Shown here one piece after another: positions 1 to 5,157 of a stretch of DNA of 5,157 bases (its first letter is position 1; every line of letters starts with the position of its first letter). The stretch spans positions 1 to 5,157 of the forward strand of contig JAUYDP010000348.1 in NCBI GenBank assembly GCA_030691805.1, written 5' to 3'. Under the pieces are notes generated by a model. It was not told where the DNA came from, did no database searches, and was given only the letters and a program-made list of their open reading frames with translations. A program made the position numbers and the translations under genes. Source of the stretch: Dehalococcoidia bacterium. GTDB taxonomy: Bacteria > Chloroflexota > Dehalococcoidia > JAUYDP01.

Positions 1-156
1 GAGTACGCCCAGATAGCCGGGGTTGCATCGGACGAGGATGGGGAAGAGGATGCGCCATCCGGCCGGGGGTATGGGGGTGTCCCCCAACAACAGCTTTCTC
101 TTGGGGTGGAGCCGGAGGGGTCGGTGCCCCCTGAGGGGAAATACTCCAGGTATTAA
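1..156 (+). CDS. Possible 3' end of an upstream gene (partial, doubtful)
   Basis: Frame 1 is open from the first base to a TAA at 154-156, about 51 codons with no start inside the window. The encoded tail is acidic in its first half (residues SDEDGEEDAP around positions 10-19) and then reads through the G-rich repeat as GYGGVPQQQ. I do not recognise it. For it: the stop lies only 13 bases before the ATG of the catalytic subunit, as in an operon. Against it: the second half is translated from a repeat that is clearly noncoding elsewhere in the window, and a 51-codon open frame is easily reached by chance in GC-rich DNA. If it is not coding, bases 1-169 are simply leader or intergenic sequence. 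Confidence 0.25.
   Translation, partial: EYAQIAGVASDEDGEEDAPSGRGYGGVPQQQLSLGVEPEGSVPPEGKYSRY
64..85 (+). repeat. G-rich intergenic repeat, copy A
   Basis: This is a C, a run of five G, a short AT-containing spacer and then the inverted core GGGGGTGTCCCCC at 73-85. The same arrangement recurs at 3974-3997 and 4010-4033. This copy has a shorter spacer (T-A-T between the G runs) than the other two. The core can fold into a 5-bp G/C stem with a TGT loop. It lies upstream of the molybdoenzyme operon. Confidence 0.7.
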
Positions 157-162
157 GGGGGG
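155..162 (+). promoter_or_regulatory. Ribosome binding site supporting the start at 170
   Basis: AAGGGGGG ends 7 bases before the ATG at 170. It is an imperfect purine-rich Shine-Dalgarno, but at proper distance. Together with the twin-arginine motif starting at residue 7, it supports 170 over the upstream in-frame ATGs at 23, 38, 50 and 71, which would add residues translated from the G-rich repeat. Confidence 0.55.
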
Positions 163-169
163 AACGCAA

Positions 170-2359
170 ATGAGCCGCATACGATTATCACGAAGGGATT
201 TCCTAAAAGCCCTGGGGGCCGCAGGGGCGTTAAGCCTGGGGGTAGGGTCCATTGGGGCCACCCAAGTTCTAGGCAAAGGCTCGACCCGAGGAGCCTGGGA
301 TGAGATGCCTCGCCTGATCCCCACGGTATGTGGAATGTGCGATGCCCGGTGCGGCGTCCTGGCCTACGTTGTGGGCGACCGGCTATATAAGCTGGAGGGC
401 AACTTCCGCCATTCCCAGAGCCAGGGCAAGATCTGCGCTCGGGGGAGCGCAGGGGTGAAGCTTCTATACGACCCAGACCGCCTCAAGTATCCACTCAAGC
501 GGGTGGGTGAAGGGCTTTTCGATAGGATCTCGTGGGACCAGGCCTTCCGAGAGATAGGCGATAAGCTGGCGGCAATAAAGGACCAGAATGGGCCCCAAGC
601 CCTGGCCTGGGCCTTTCATCCGGACCTGTCTGAGCTGTGGGACCGGCGTTTTATGGCCGCCTTCGGCTCACCCAATATTTTCACCCAGGCCACCCTGGGC
701 CGGGCCTCGGCGCAGGCTGCGTCCCGCTTGACTCTGGGATGGGAGCCGGTATCAGACCTAAAGAATGCCCGTTATATTCTGCTCTTCGGGCGCAATTATG
801 CTGAGAGCATGTACTACGTCGCCGCAACCAACGCCCTTATGCAGGCCAAGGAAAAAGGCTCCAGGATCGTGGTGGTGGATCCTCGCTTATCCCGCATGGC
901 ATCCCAGGCTCACGAATGGATCCCTATACGCCCCGGGACCGATGGGGCCATGCTGCTGGCGATGATGAACGTCCTTGTGGCAGAGGGTCTTTACGACGCG
1001 CCTTTCATTGAAGCGAACACCGTGGGTTTCCAGGAGCTTCGGGACTTTCTGGCCGACAAGACCCCGGCCTGGGCCTCGTCTATCTGTGATGTGCCGGCGG
1101 AGACCATCCGTCGAACGGCCCAGGAGATGGCCGCCGCTCGGCCCTCTGCGCTAGTGGACATGGGTCTTCGCGGGGCCTGGGGAGCTACCCACGCTAACAG
1201 CTTTCAGACCGCACGGGCCGCCCTGGCCCTGAATGCCCTTTTAGGCAACTATGGAGCAAAGGGGGGACTGCTTCCACCTCCGCCAAATCCCCTGGGCCGC
1301 TTGCAACTTCCCGCCACTCCGCCGCTACAAGCCACCCGGGCCGATGGGGCAGGTGGCGAGCAGTACCCCCTTGCCTCAACAGCGGACGGCATCTACCAGA
1401 TGCTGCCGGAGATAATCCTTACGAGCGAGCCATATCCCATTAGGGCCCTCATCGCTAATCACACCAATCCCGCCCGTTCCCTCCCAAACACCTCAAAGGC
1501 GATGAGGGCCCTGAGCGGGCTGGACCTTCTGGTGGCAATAGATACCCACCTGACGGACACGGGAGAGCTGGCCCATTATATTCTGCCGGAGTCCACCTAT
1601 CTGGAGCGGCTGGACCCTCCTTCCGCCTCGAAGTATCTGTTGCAAGAGGTGGCCCTGCGCCAGCCGGTGGTCAAGGCCCTTTACGACACGAAGCCCGCCT
1701 ACGAGATAATCGCCGGTCTGGCCGGAGCGCTAGGGATGGGAGATCAATTCGCCTTCACCATCGAGGATGTGATACGCGAGAGCTTGAGGCCTTTGGGCAT
1801 GGACCTGGCCAGTATAAGCCGGGACGGCCTCTGGCGGGAGGCCAAAGACCCGTCTTACGGCCAGCCAGCGTTCCCTACGCCCAGCGGCCGCATAGAGCTT
1901 TACAGCCGCAGGCTAGAGGAGTCCGGCTATGATGCCCTGCCGGTCTTCTCTCTGCCCATAGCTCTTCCCAGAGAGCAGGACGCCTTCCGCCTGGTGCAGG
2001 GACGGGACTCCGCTCATACCGGCACGGCCACCCAGAACAACGCCTATCTACACGCTCTCAGCCCGGAGAACAAACTCTGGATCGGGGCCACCAGGGCCGC
2101 TCGCCTCGGCATCAAGACGGGTGACTGGCTTACAGTCTCTTCCGCTGCCGGGGAGGTGCGCATCCAGGCGCACGTTACTCATGGTATCCACGCAGAGGCT
2201 GTTTTTATGGTCCACGGATTCGGCCACAACGTCAGGGCACAGCGACTCGCTTACCATAAAGGTGTAAACGACAACACCCTGATATCCGATGCCAGGGAGC
2301 CTGTGGCCGGAGGCGCAGCGACAGGGGAGACGATTGTGCGGGTTAGGAGGGTGAGATGA
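170..2359 (+). CDS. Tat-exported molybdopterin oxidoreductase, catalytic (A) subunit, Psr/Phs-like
   Basis: This 729-residue catalytic subunit of a CISM-type enzyme should act outside the cytoplasmic membrane, carrying a bis-MGD molybdenum (or tungsten) cofactor and one [4Fe-4S] cluster. The start shows a classic Tat signal, SRRDFLK at residues 7-13, then a hydrophobic stretch to about residue 30. The proximal cluster motif is C54-x2-C57-x3-C61-x27-C89, followed by ARGSAG and YDPDRLKYPLKRVG, typical of the Psr/Phs branch. The cofactor-binding VVVDPR lies at 234-239, LNALLGNYGAKGG at 354-366 and ILPESTYLER at 471-480. The C-terminal dinucleotide-binding domain (about 605-725) contains ARLGIKTGD and VFMVHGFGH (678-686). 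Length is close to PsrA/PhsA (about 760). Odd point: the position expected to hold the cysteine ligand of molybdenum reads TQATLGRAS (172-180), with Gly177 where Cys is usual. The substrate is therefore unassigned; polysulfide, thiosulfate, tetrathionate or an arsenic or selenium oxyanion are possibilities. The gene is followed after 35 bases by its B subunit. Confidence 0.93.
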   Translation: MSRIRLSRRDFLKALGAAGALSLGVGSIGATQVLGKGSTRGAWDEMPRLIPTVCGMCDARCGVLAYVVGDRLYKLEGNFRHSQSQGKICARGSAGVKLLYDPDRLKYPLKRVGEGLFDRISWDQAFREIGDKLAAIKDQNGPQALAWAFHPDLSELWDRRFMAAFGSPNIFTQATLGRASAQAASRLTLGWEPVSDLKNARYILLFGRNYAESMYYVAATNALMQAKEKGSRIVVVDPRLSRMASQAHEWIPIRPGTDGAMLLAMMNVLVAEGLYDAPFIEANTVGFQELRDFLADKTPAWASSICDVPAETIRRTAQEMAAARPSALVDMGLRGAWGATHANSFQTARAALALNALLGNYGAKGGLLPPPPNPLGRLQLPATPPLQATRADGAGGEQYPLASTADGIYQMLPEIILTSEPYPIRALIANHTNPARSLPNTSKAMRALSGLDLLVAIDTHLTDTGELAHYILPESTYLERLDPPSASKYLLQEVALRQPVVKALYDTKPAYEIIAGLAGALGMGDQFAFTIEDVIRESLRPLGMDLASISRDGLWREAKDPSYGQPAFPTPSGRIELYSRRLEESGYDALPVFSLPIALPREQDAFRLVQGRDSAHTGTATQNNAYLHALSPENKLWIGATRAARLGIKTGDWLTVSSAAGEVRIQAHVTHGIHAEAVFMVHGFGHNVRAQRLAYHKGVNDNTLISDAREPVAGGAATGETIVRVRRVR

Positions 2360-2394
2360 GTGGTTTTTCCTTCTTCATCAGGGGGAGGTGAATT

Positions 2395-2934
2395 ATGGCC
2401 AGATATGGACTGGTAGTTGACCTGACGAAATGTGTGGGCTGCTCCTCCTGCACGGTGGCATGCCAGGCGCAATGGGAGCTTGAACCGGAGGAGCGCTGGC
2501 TGAGGTTGGAAATTCAGGAAGAAGGCTCCTATCCCGCAGTAAGCCAGCGGTTCACCACAGTCCAGTGTATGCACTGCGACGATGCGCCTTGCGTGCGGGT
2601 CTGCCCGACGGGCGCCAATTATAAGCGCAAGGACGGCCTGGTCTTAATCCACGAGGCGCGCTGTATAGGGTGCAAGTACTGTGTCGTGGCCTGTCCTTAC
2701 CAGGCCCGGGTATTCAACGAAGAGCGGGGCATCCCTGGAAAGTGCCGTTTGTGCGACGTGCGCATCCAGAAGGGGGTCCTTCCGGCCTGCGTGCTGGCCT
2801 GCCCGGCGGGGGCCCGCTATTTCGGCGACCTGGACGACCCCAACAGCGAGGTCTCCCGCCTGATCGTGATCAAGAAGGCCAAACAGATCCGGCCCGACCT
2901 GCGGACTGGGCCGAATATCTATTACGTGAGGTGA
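2395..2934 (+). CDS. Four-cluster [4Fe-4S] electron-transfer (B) subunit, PsrB/PhsB-like
   Basis: This 179-residue ferredoxin-like protein relays electrons between the NrfD-type membrane subunit and the catalytic subunit. It contains 16 cysteines in four groups: C13-x2-C16-x2-C19-x3-C23; C58-x2-C61-x4-C66-x3-C70; C90-x2-C93-x2-C96-x3-C100; and C117-x2-C120-x11-C132-x3-C136. That is the full set for four [4Fe-4S] clusters, with none replaced as happens in some relatives (DmsB/NarH types). It has no signal peptide of its own. In this family the B subunit is usually exported as a passenger folded with the Tat-bearing A subunit (established for CISM enzymes; inferred here). The start is well supported by GGAGGTGA at 2384-2391. 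Its stop lies 4 bases before the next gene, so the two are almost certainly co-transcribed. The order A-B-C matches psrABC/phsABC. The family assignment is firm; the physiological substrate is not. Confidence 0.95.
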   Translation: MARYGLVVDLTKCVGCSSCTVACQAQWELEPEERWLRLEIQEEGSYPAVSQRFTTVQCMHCDDAPCVRVCPTGANYKRKDGLVLIHEARCIGCKYCVVACPYQARVFNEERGIPGKCRLCDVRIQKGVLPACVLACPAGARYFGDLDDPNSEVSRLIVIKKAKQIRPDLRTGPNIYYVR

Positions 2935-2938
2935 GGCC

Positions 2939-3913
2939 ATGACCTGGGGATTGCCGATTGCCATATACCTCTTCCTGGCTGGCGCCGGGGCCGGCGCCTT
3001 TCTCTGCGCCATGGGAGCGGAGGTCTACTCCCGGCGCACCTTCCGCCCCCTGGTCCACTCCGGCACCATCATCTCGGGGCCCATGGTGGCCCTGGGTATG
3101 CCCTTTCTCATCTACGACCTGGGCATCGGCAGGCAGGAGCCCTGGCGCATCTTCTTCCTCTTCTTCGGGAACCCCGGCTCCATCATGACCTGGGGCACCT
3201 GGATCATCAGCGCCTTCGTGACGGTGGCCATGACCCTGGCCTTCATGGAGTTGGACTTCGACGAGCGGTGGCCCTGGCTGGAAAAGCGGCGTGCCCATCA
3301 CCCGCTACTCTACCGGCGCCTTACCTTCCTAAAAGATCTTATGACGCCCATTCACCTCGCTATAGAGCCCTACCGAGGTCGCCTGCTGGTGACTGGGACC
3401 ATCCTGGCCCTTGCCACGACCGTCTATACCGGCCTTCTTATTGGAATACTTAATTCGGTGCCGCTCTGGAACTCGGCCATATTGCCGGTCCTGTTTATGG
3501 ACTCAGCGCTCTCCACCGGCTTGGCCGCTGCGGTCATCTACGCCGTGGTCCAGCCCATTGAGGAGCGCCGGCTCCTGGCCCATCACTTCTTCTCGCTGAA
3601 CCAGATACACGCACTGATGATAGTAGTTGAAGTGCTATTCATCTTTTCGTGGCTGCTGCTGGCGGCCAACTCCTCCACGGCGGCCAGCCAGTCCATCCAT
3701 CTCCTGATGTTCGGGGACCTGGCGCCTCTCTTCTGGATAGGAATCGCCTTCTTCGGGATTATGGACCCGATGATCATATACATCTATGAAGTTGTCCTGG
3801 GCAAGCCACTGATGGCCTACGGCATGATCGTCTCCGACGGCAGCGTCCTGGTGGGAGGCTTCATCCTTCGCTACCTGGCTCTGGCTGCGGCGGTTCCGGT
3901 GGTGCTGTTTTGA
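2939..3913 (+). CDS. NrfD/PsrC-family quinone-interacting membrane (C) subunit
   Basis: This 324-residue integral membrane protein anchors the complex and exchanges electrons with the quinone pool without a haem of its own. I count about eight hydrophobic segments: roughly 5-27, 42-60, 84-104, 148-170, 182-204, 223-243, 259-283 and 301-323, as in PsrC. Family-like stretches are IYLFLAGAGAGAFL (9-22), FLIYDLG (56-62), the segment YTGLLIGILNSVPLWNS (163-179), which resembles the NrfD signature around helix 4-5, and a buried glutamate, E231, in segment 6. The loop at 105-147 is charged and probably faces the cytoplasm. The start at 2939 is preceded by GTGAGGTGAGG, which overlaps the end of the B gene, suggesting coupled translation. 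The direction of electron flow (quinol oxidation to reduce a substrate, or the reverse) cannot be told from sequence. The coding sequence ends just before a tandem-repeat tract. Confidence 0.93.
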   Translation: MTWGLPIAIYLFLAGAGAGAFLCAMGAEVYSRRTFRPLVHSGTIISGPMVALGMPFLIYDLGIGRQEPWRIFFLFFGNPGSIMTWGTWIISAFVTVAMTLAFMELDFDERWPWLEKRRAHHPLLYRRLTFLKDLMTPIHLAIEPYRGRLLVTGTILALATTVYTGLLIGILNSVPLWNSAILPVLFMDSALSTGLAAAVIYAVVQPIEERRLLAHHFFSLNQIHALMIVVEVLFIFSWLLLAANSSTAASQSIHLLMFGDLAPLFWIGIAFFGIMDPMIIYIYEVVLGKPLMAYGMIVSDGSVLVGGFILRYLALAAAVPVVLF

Positions 3914-3914
3914 G

Positions 3915-3980
3915 TTCAATGGTGGTTCAGTGGTTGTTCAGGAGTGATTCGATGATGGTTCGATGGTGCTTCGCGGGGGT
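3915..3980 (+). repeat. Six-unit imperfect 11-base tandem repeat
   Basis: Directly after the stop of the NrfD-type gene, 66 bases divide exactly into six 11-base units, each starting with TTC: TTCAATGGTGG, TTCAGTGGTTG, TTCAGGAGTGA, TTCGATGATGG, TTCGATGGTGC and TTCGCGGGGGT. Consensus is TTCGATGGTGG. Units 1, 4 and 5 each differ from it at one position; units 3 and 6 are the most degraded. The last unit overlaps the start of G-rich repeat copy B. The period is close to one helical turn. No function is evident. Confidence 0.75.
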
Positions 3981-3997
3981 AATAAGGGGTGTCCCCC
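3974..3997 (+). repeat. G-rich intergenic repeat, copy B
   Basis: This copy has the same layout as copies A and C: C plus five G, then T, AATAA, and the core GGGGTGTCCCCC. One G of the core is replaced by A here, leaving a 4-bp G/C stem around the TGT loop. It overlaps the last unit of the 11-base tandem repeat and lies 12 bases before copy C. Confidence 0.7.
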
Positions 3998-4009
3998 AGC
4001 CATGCAGAG

Positions 4010-4033
4010 CGGGGGTCATAGGGGGTGTCCCCC
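4010..4033 (+). repeat. G-rich intergenic repeat, copy C
   Basis: This copy has the same layout as copy B in the same orientation: C plus five G, then TCATA, then the intact core GGGGGTGTCCCCC. Copies B and C start 36 bases apart. The copy is embedded in a longer perfect hairpin (4018-4036). Confidence 0.75.
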
Positions 4034-4036
4034 TAT
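4018..4036. other. Perfect 8-bp hairpin around repeat copy C
   Basis: ATAGGGGG (4018-4025), loop TGT (4026-4028) and CCCCCTAT (4029-4036) form a perfect 8-bp stem with five G/C pairs. It lies 59 bases before the cytochrome start and 105 bases after the NrfD-type stop. It is not followed by a clean T run (TCTCAAATCCTTT), so it is not a textbook intrinsic terminator. It could be an mRNA end-stabiliser or a weak attenuator between the CISM genes and the cytochrome. Confidence 0.55.
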
Positions 4037-4050
4037 TCTCAAATCCTTTC

Positions 4051-4065
4051 CCCCCTCTTAGGGGG
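4051..4065. other. 6-bp C/G hairpin ahead of the cytochrome gene
   Basis: CCCCCT (4051-4056), loop CTT (4057-4059) and AGGGGG (4060-4065) form a perfect 6-bp stem. Its C arm could instead pair with the G arm of the preceding hairpin, and its G arm with the C arm of that hairpin, so the two are formally able to form alternative structures. No T run follows. It ends 16 bases before the AAAGGA ribosome site of the cytochrome. Confidence 0.4.
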
Positions 4066-4094
4066 CGTGAGGGTCATCACGAAAGGACTCAGCC

Positions 4095-5157
4095 ATGAAC
4101 GGTGAGAGCGGAATCTGGCGGAGATTAAAAGACAGCCTGGGTGAGTTCCTCCACAAGCCTATAGCGCGCCACACCGGGGCCAGTCGTTGGGCGCTCTTGG
4201 GAACTACGGGGTTCGTCGCCATCGTCTTTCTGGGGGCGGGCCTTCTAGCCTTGGGGGCGCTGGCCTCCGGGGTTGGGGTAACGGTCTCATCTAACCCCAA
4301 GTTCTGCGACTCCTGCCACGAGGTCTTGCCGGCCTATGAGCAATGGCGGGTTTCCAGCCACAAATCGGTCAACTGCCTGAGCTGCCACACCGACGGGGGG
4401 CTGCCGGGGTATATTAAAATAAACGTGGAGGGTCTGCGGAACCTGGCCACCCACGGTTCCGGCTTCACCGAGCTGCCGTCCGAGGCCCGTATAAACAGCG
4501 CTTCCTGCCTCCAGTGCCATCCCCGGAGCGGGTTGCCGGAGACCATGCCGCAGGCCGCCCTGCGGATATCCCACAGCTCTCATAAGGACCTGAACTGCAC
4601 CACTTGCCACGCCCGGCTGGTACATCCCATTTTCTTCGAGGCGCCTCCGCTGGCCCTGGCCCAAGGGGATGCCCACGGGCAAAAGGAATGCGCGGTCTGC
4701 CACCCTAGCCCCGCCCCGACTTACCTACACGGGGCTGCTGAGGTGGCCTGTTCGAGCTGCCACTCCGGCAATATTCCAAACCACGACCTGGCCATCCGGC
4801 GCAATACGCCGCTCAGGGAGGCTTGCGTGGAATGCCACGCCCAGCAGCGGGTGAGCCAGCCCGAGTCCTGCCAGACTTGCCACGTTAGCCCCCACGGCTT
4901 CGACCAGAACTGCGGCCAGTGCCACTCCTCGACGGAGCGCTGGGGCCTTCGTTCATTCGTACATCCCGCGACGATCACTGGAGCCCATAATCAGCTCCAG
5001 TGTACCCAATGCCACGCTGTTGCCCAGATATCCAGCGGGCGGAACCTGGCTCCGGGGAACTACCTCTGCGGCTCTTGCCACGCCCCAAAGCACCCGCCCA
5101 TGGACAACAACTGCGCCAAGTGTCACGGCGCCACGGCGTGGAAGCCACTGAAGGGAC
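4095..5157 (+). CDS. Membrane-anchored multihaem cytochrome c with NapC/NrfH-like head, at least 12 haems (3' partial)
   Basis: The frame stays open from the ATG at 4095 to the window end, giving 354 residues without a stop. Residues 1-33 are a basic cytoplasmic lead, 34-60 a hydrophobic uncleaved anchor, and the rest should be outside the membrane. Twelve CxxCH motifs begin at C71, C94, C138, C168, C199, C219, C244, C259, C273, C303, C325 and C340, about 24 residues per haem from the first to the last. The first two (CDSCH ... W84 ... SSH89 ... CLSCH) resemble NapC/NrfH quinol dehydrogenases, but those usually stop at four haems and under 200 residues. The later part repeats a CxxCH-H-CxxCH-W-FxH-GxH-CxxCH module. 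Exactly twelve non-motif histidines follow C71, enough for bis-His ligation. AAAGGA at 4082-4087 supports the start. Likely role: moving electrons between quinol or the adjacent molybdoenzyme and an outer partner. Family assignment is firm; partner and full length are unknown. Confidence 0.92.
   Translation, partial: MNGESGIWRRLKDSLGEFLHKPIARHTGASRWALLGTTGFVAIVFLGAGLLALGALASGVGVTVSSNPKFCDSCHEVLPAYEQWRVSSHKSVNCLSCHTDGGLPGYIKINVEGLRNLATHGSGFTELPSEARINSASCLQCHPRSGLPETMPQAALRISHSSHKDLNCTTCHARLVHPIFFEAPPLALAQGDAHGQKECAVCHPSPAPTYLHGAAEVACSSCHSGNIPNHDLAIRRNTPLREACVECHAQQRVSQPESCQTCHVSPHGFDQNCGQCHSSTERWGLRSFVHPATITGAHNQLQCTQCHAVAQISSGRNLAPGNYLCGSCHAPKHPPMDNNCAKCHGATAWKPLKG

Noticed and set aside
23..169. 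N-terminal extension of the catalytic subunit from an in-frame ATG at 23
   Set aside because: The extra 49 residues are translated from the G-rich repeat and do not resemble a leader. The Tat motif sits 6 residues after the ATG at 170, which has its own ribosome site.
170..2359. Naming the enzyme as polysulfide or thiosulfate reductase (psrA/phsA)
   Set aside because: The family fit is good, but the apparent loss of the cysteine ligand and the cytochrome neighbour make a substrate-specific name unsafe.
2870..3301. Long antisense open frame over the B/C gene junction
   Set aside because: Its translation is low-complexity (G, H, E, P rich) and mirrors the codon bias of the two well-supported genes on the + strand. 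It has no recognisable domain.
3975..4025. G-quadruplex from four G runs in the gap
   Set aside because: Four runs exist, but the adjacent C runs favour simple G/C hairpins and the loops are long and uneven. There is not enough support.
4018..4045. Intrinsic terminator after the NrfD-type gene
   Set aside because: The hairpin is strong, but the following bases are mixed (TCTCAAATCCTTT) with no T tract, so it is listed only as a hairpin.
3910..4098. Small open frame of 62 codons in the gap after the NrfD-type gene
   Set aside because: It starts at a TTG inside the preceding gene's end and is made wholly of the 11-base repeat and G-rich repeat (repeated GVI.GVP pattern). It has no ribosome site and overlaps the cytochrome start.
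4287..4703. Antisense open frame over the cytochrome gene
   Set aside because: The + strand frame here has regularly placed CxxCH motifs and a membrane anchor. The antisense frame shows no motif and is a composition shadow.
4095..5157. Calling the cytochrome nrfH or napC
   Set aside because: Only the head resembles these proteins. The haem number and length are well beyond them, and no nrfA or napA is visible in the window.

Overview
The window carries a co-directional (+ strand) respiratory gene cluster from a GC-rich bacterium. Three genes form a complete complex iron-sulfur molybdoenzyme (CISM) of the polysulfide/thiosulfate reductase (Psr/Phs) type: a Tat-exported molybdopterin catalytic subunit (170-2359), a four-cluster [4Fe-4S] electron-transfer subunit (2395-2934) and an NrfD/PsrC quinone-reacting membrane subunit (2939-3913). 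A fourth gene (4095 to beyond the window end) encodes a membrane-anchored multihaem cytochrome c with a NapC/NrfH-like start and at least 12 haem-binding CxxCH motifs. No RNA gene, transposase or CRISPR array is visible.

Layout. Bases 1-169 hold a possible tail of an upstream gene (frame 1, stop at 154-156), a G-rich repeat copy and the ribosome site of the catalytic subunit. The A, B and C genes are tightly packed (gaps of 35 and 4 bases) and read as one operon. A 181-base gap (3914-4094) follows. It contains an 11-base imperfect tandem repeat (six units, 3915-3980), two more copies of the G-rich repeat and two C/G hairpins. The cytochrome gene then runs off the right edge.

How the genes may work together (inference from the families): the NrfD-type protein exchanges electrons with the membrane quinone pool. 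The B subunit relays them through four iron-sulfur clusters to or from the molybdenum site of the A subunit outside the cytoplasmic membrane. The cytochrome, by its NapC/NrfH-like head, could be a second quinol-linked exit or an electron wire to a partner further out. The substrate cannot be assigned. The residue that lines up with the usual Psr/Phs cysteine ligand of molybdenum appears to be glycine (Gly177), so polysulfide or thiosulfate reduction should not be assumed.

Organism. GC-rich coding sequence, frequent ATA and AGG codons, many G/C-run intergenic repeats and a NapC-headed multihaem cytochrome would fit an anaerobic Chloroflexota (Dehalococcoidia-like) or another uncultivated subsurface lineage. 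This is a low-confidence impression; there is no phylogenetic marker in the window.
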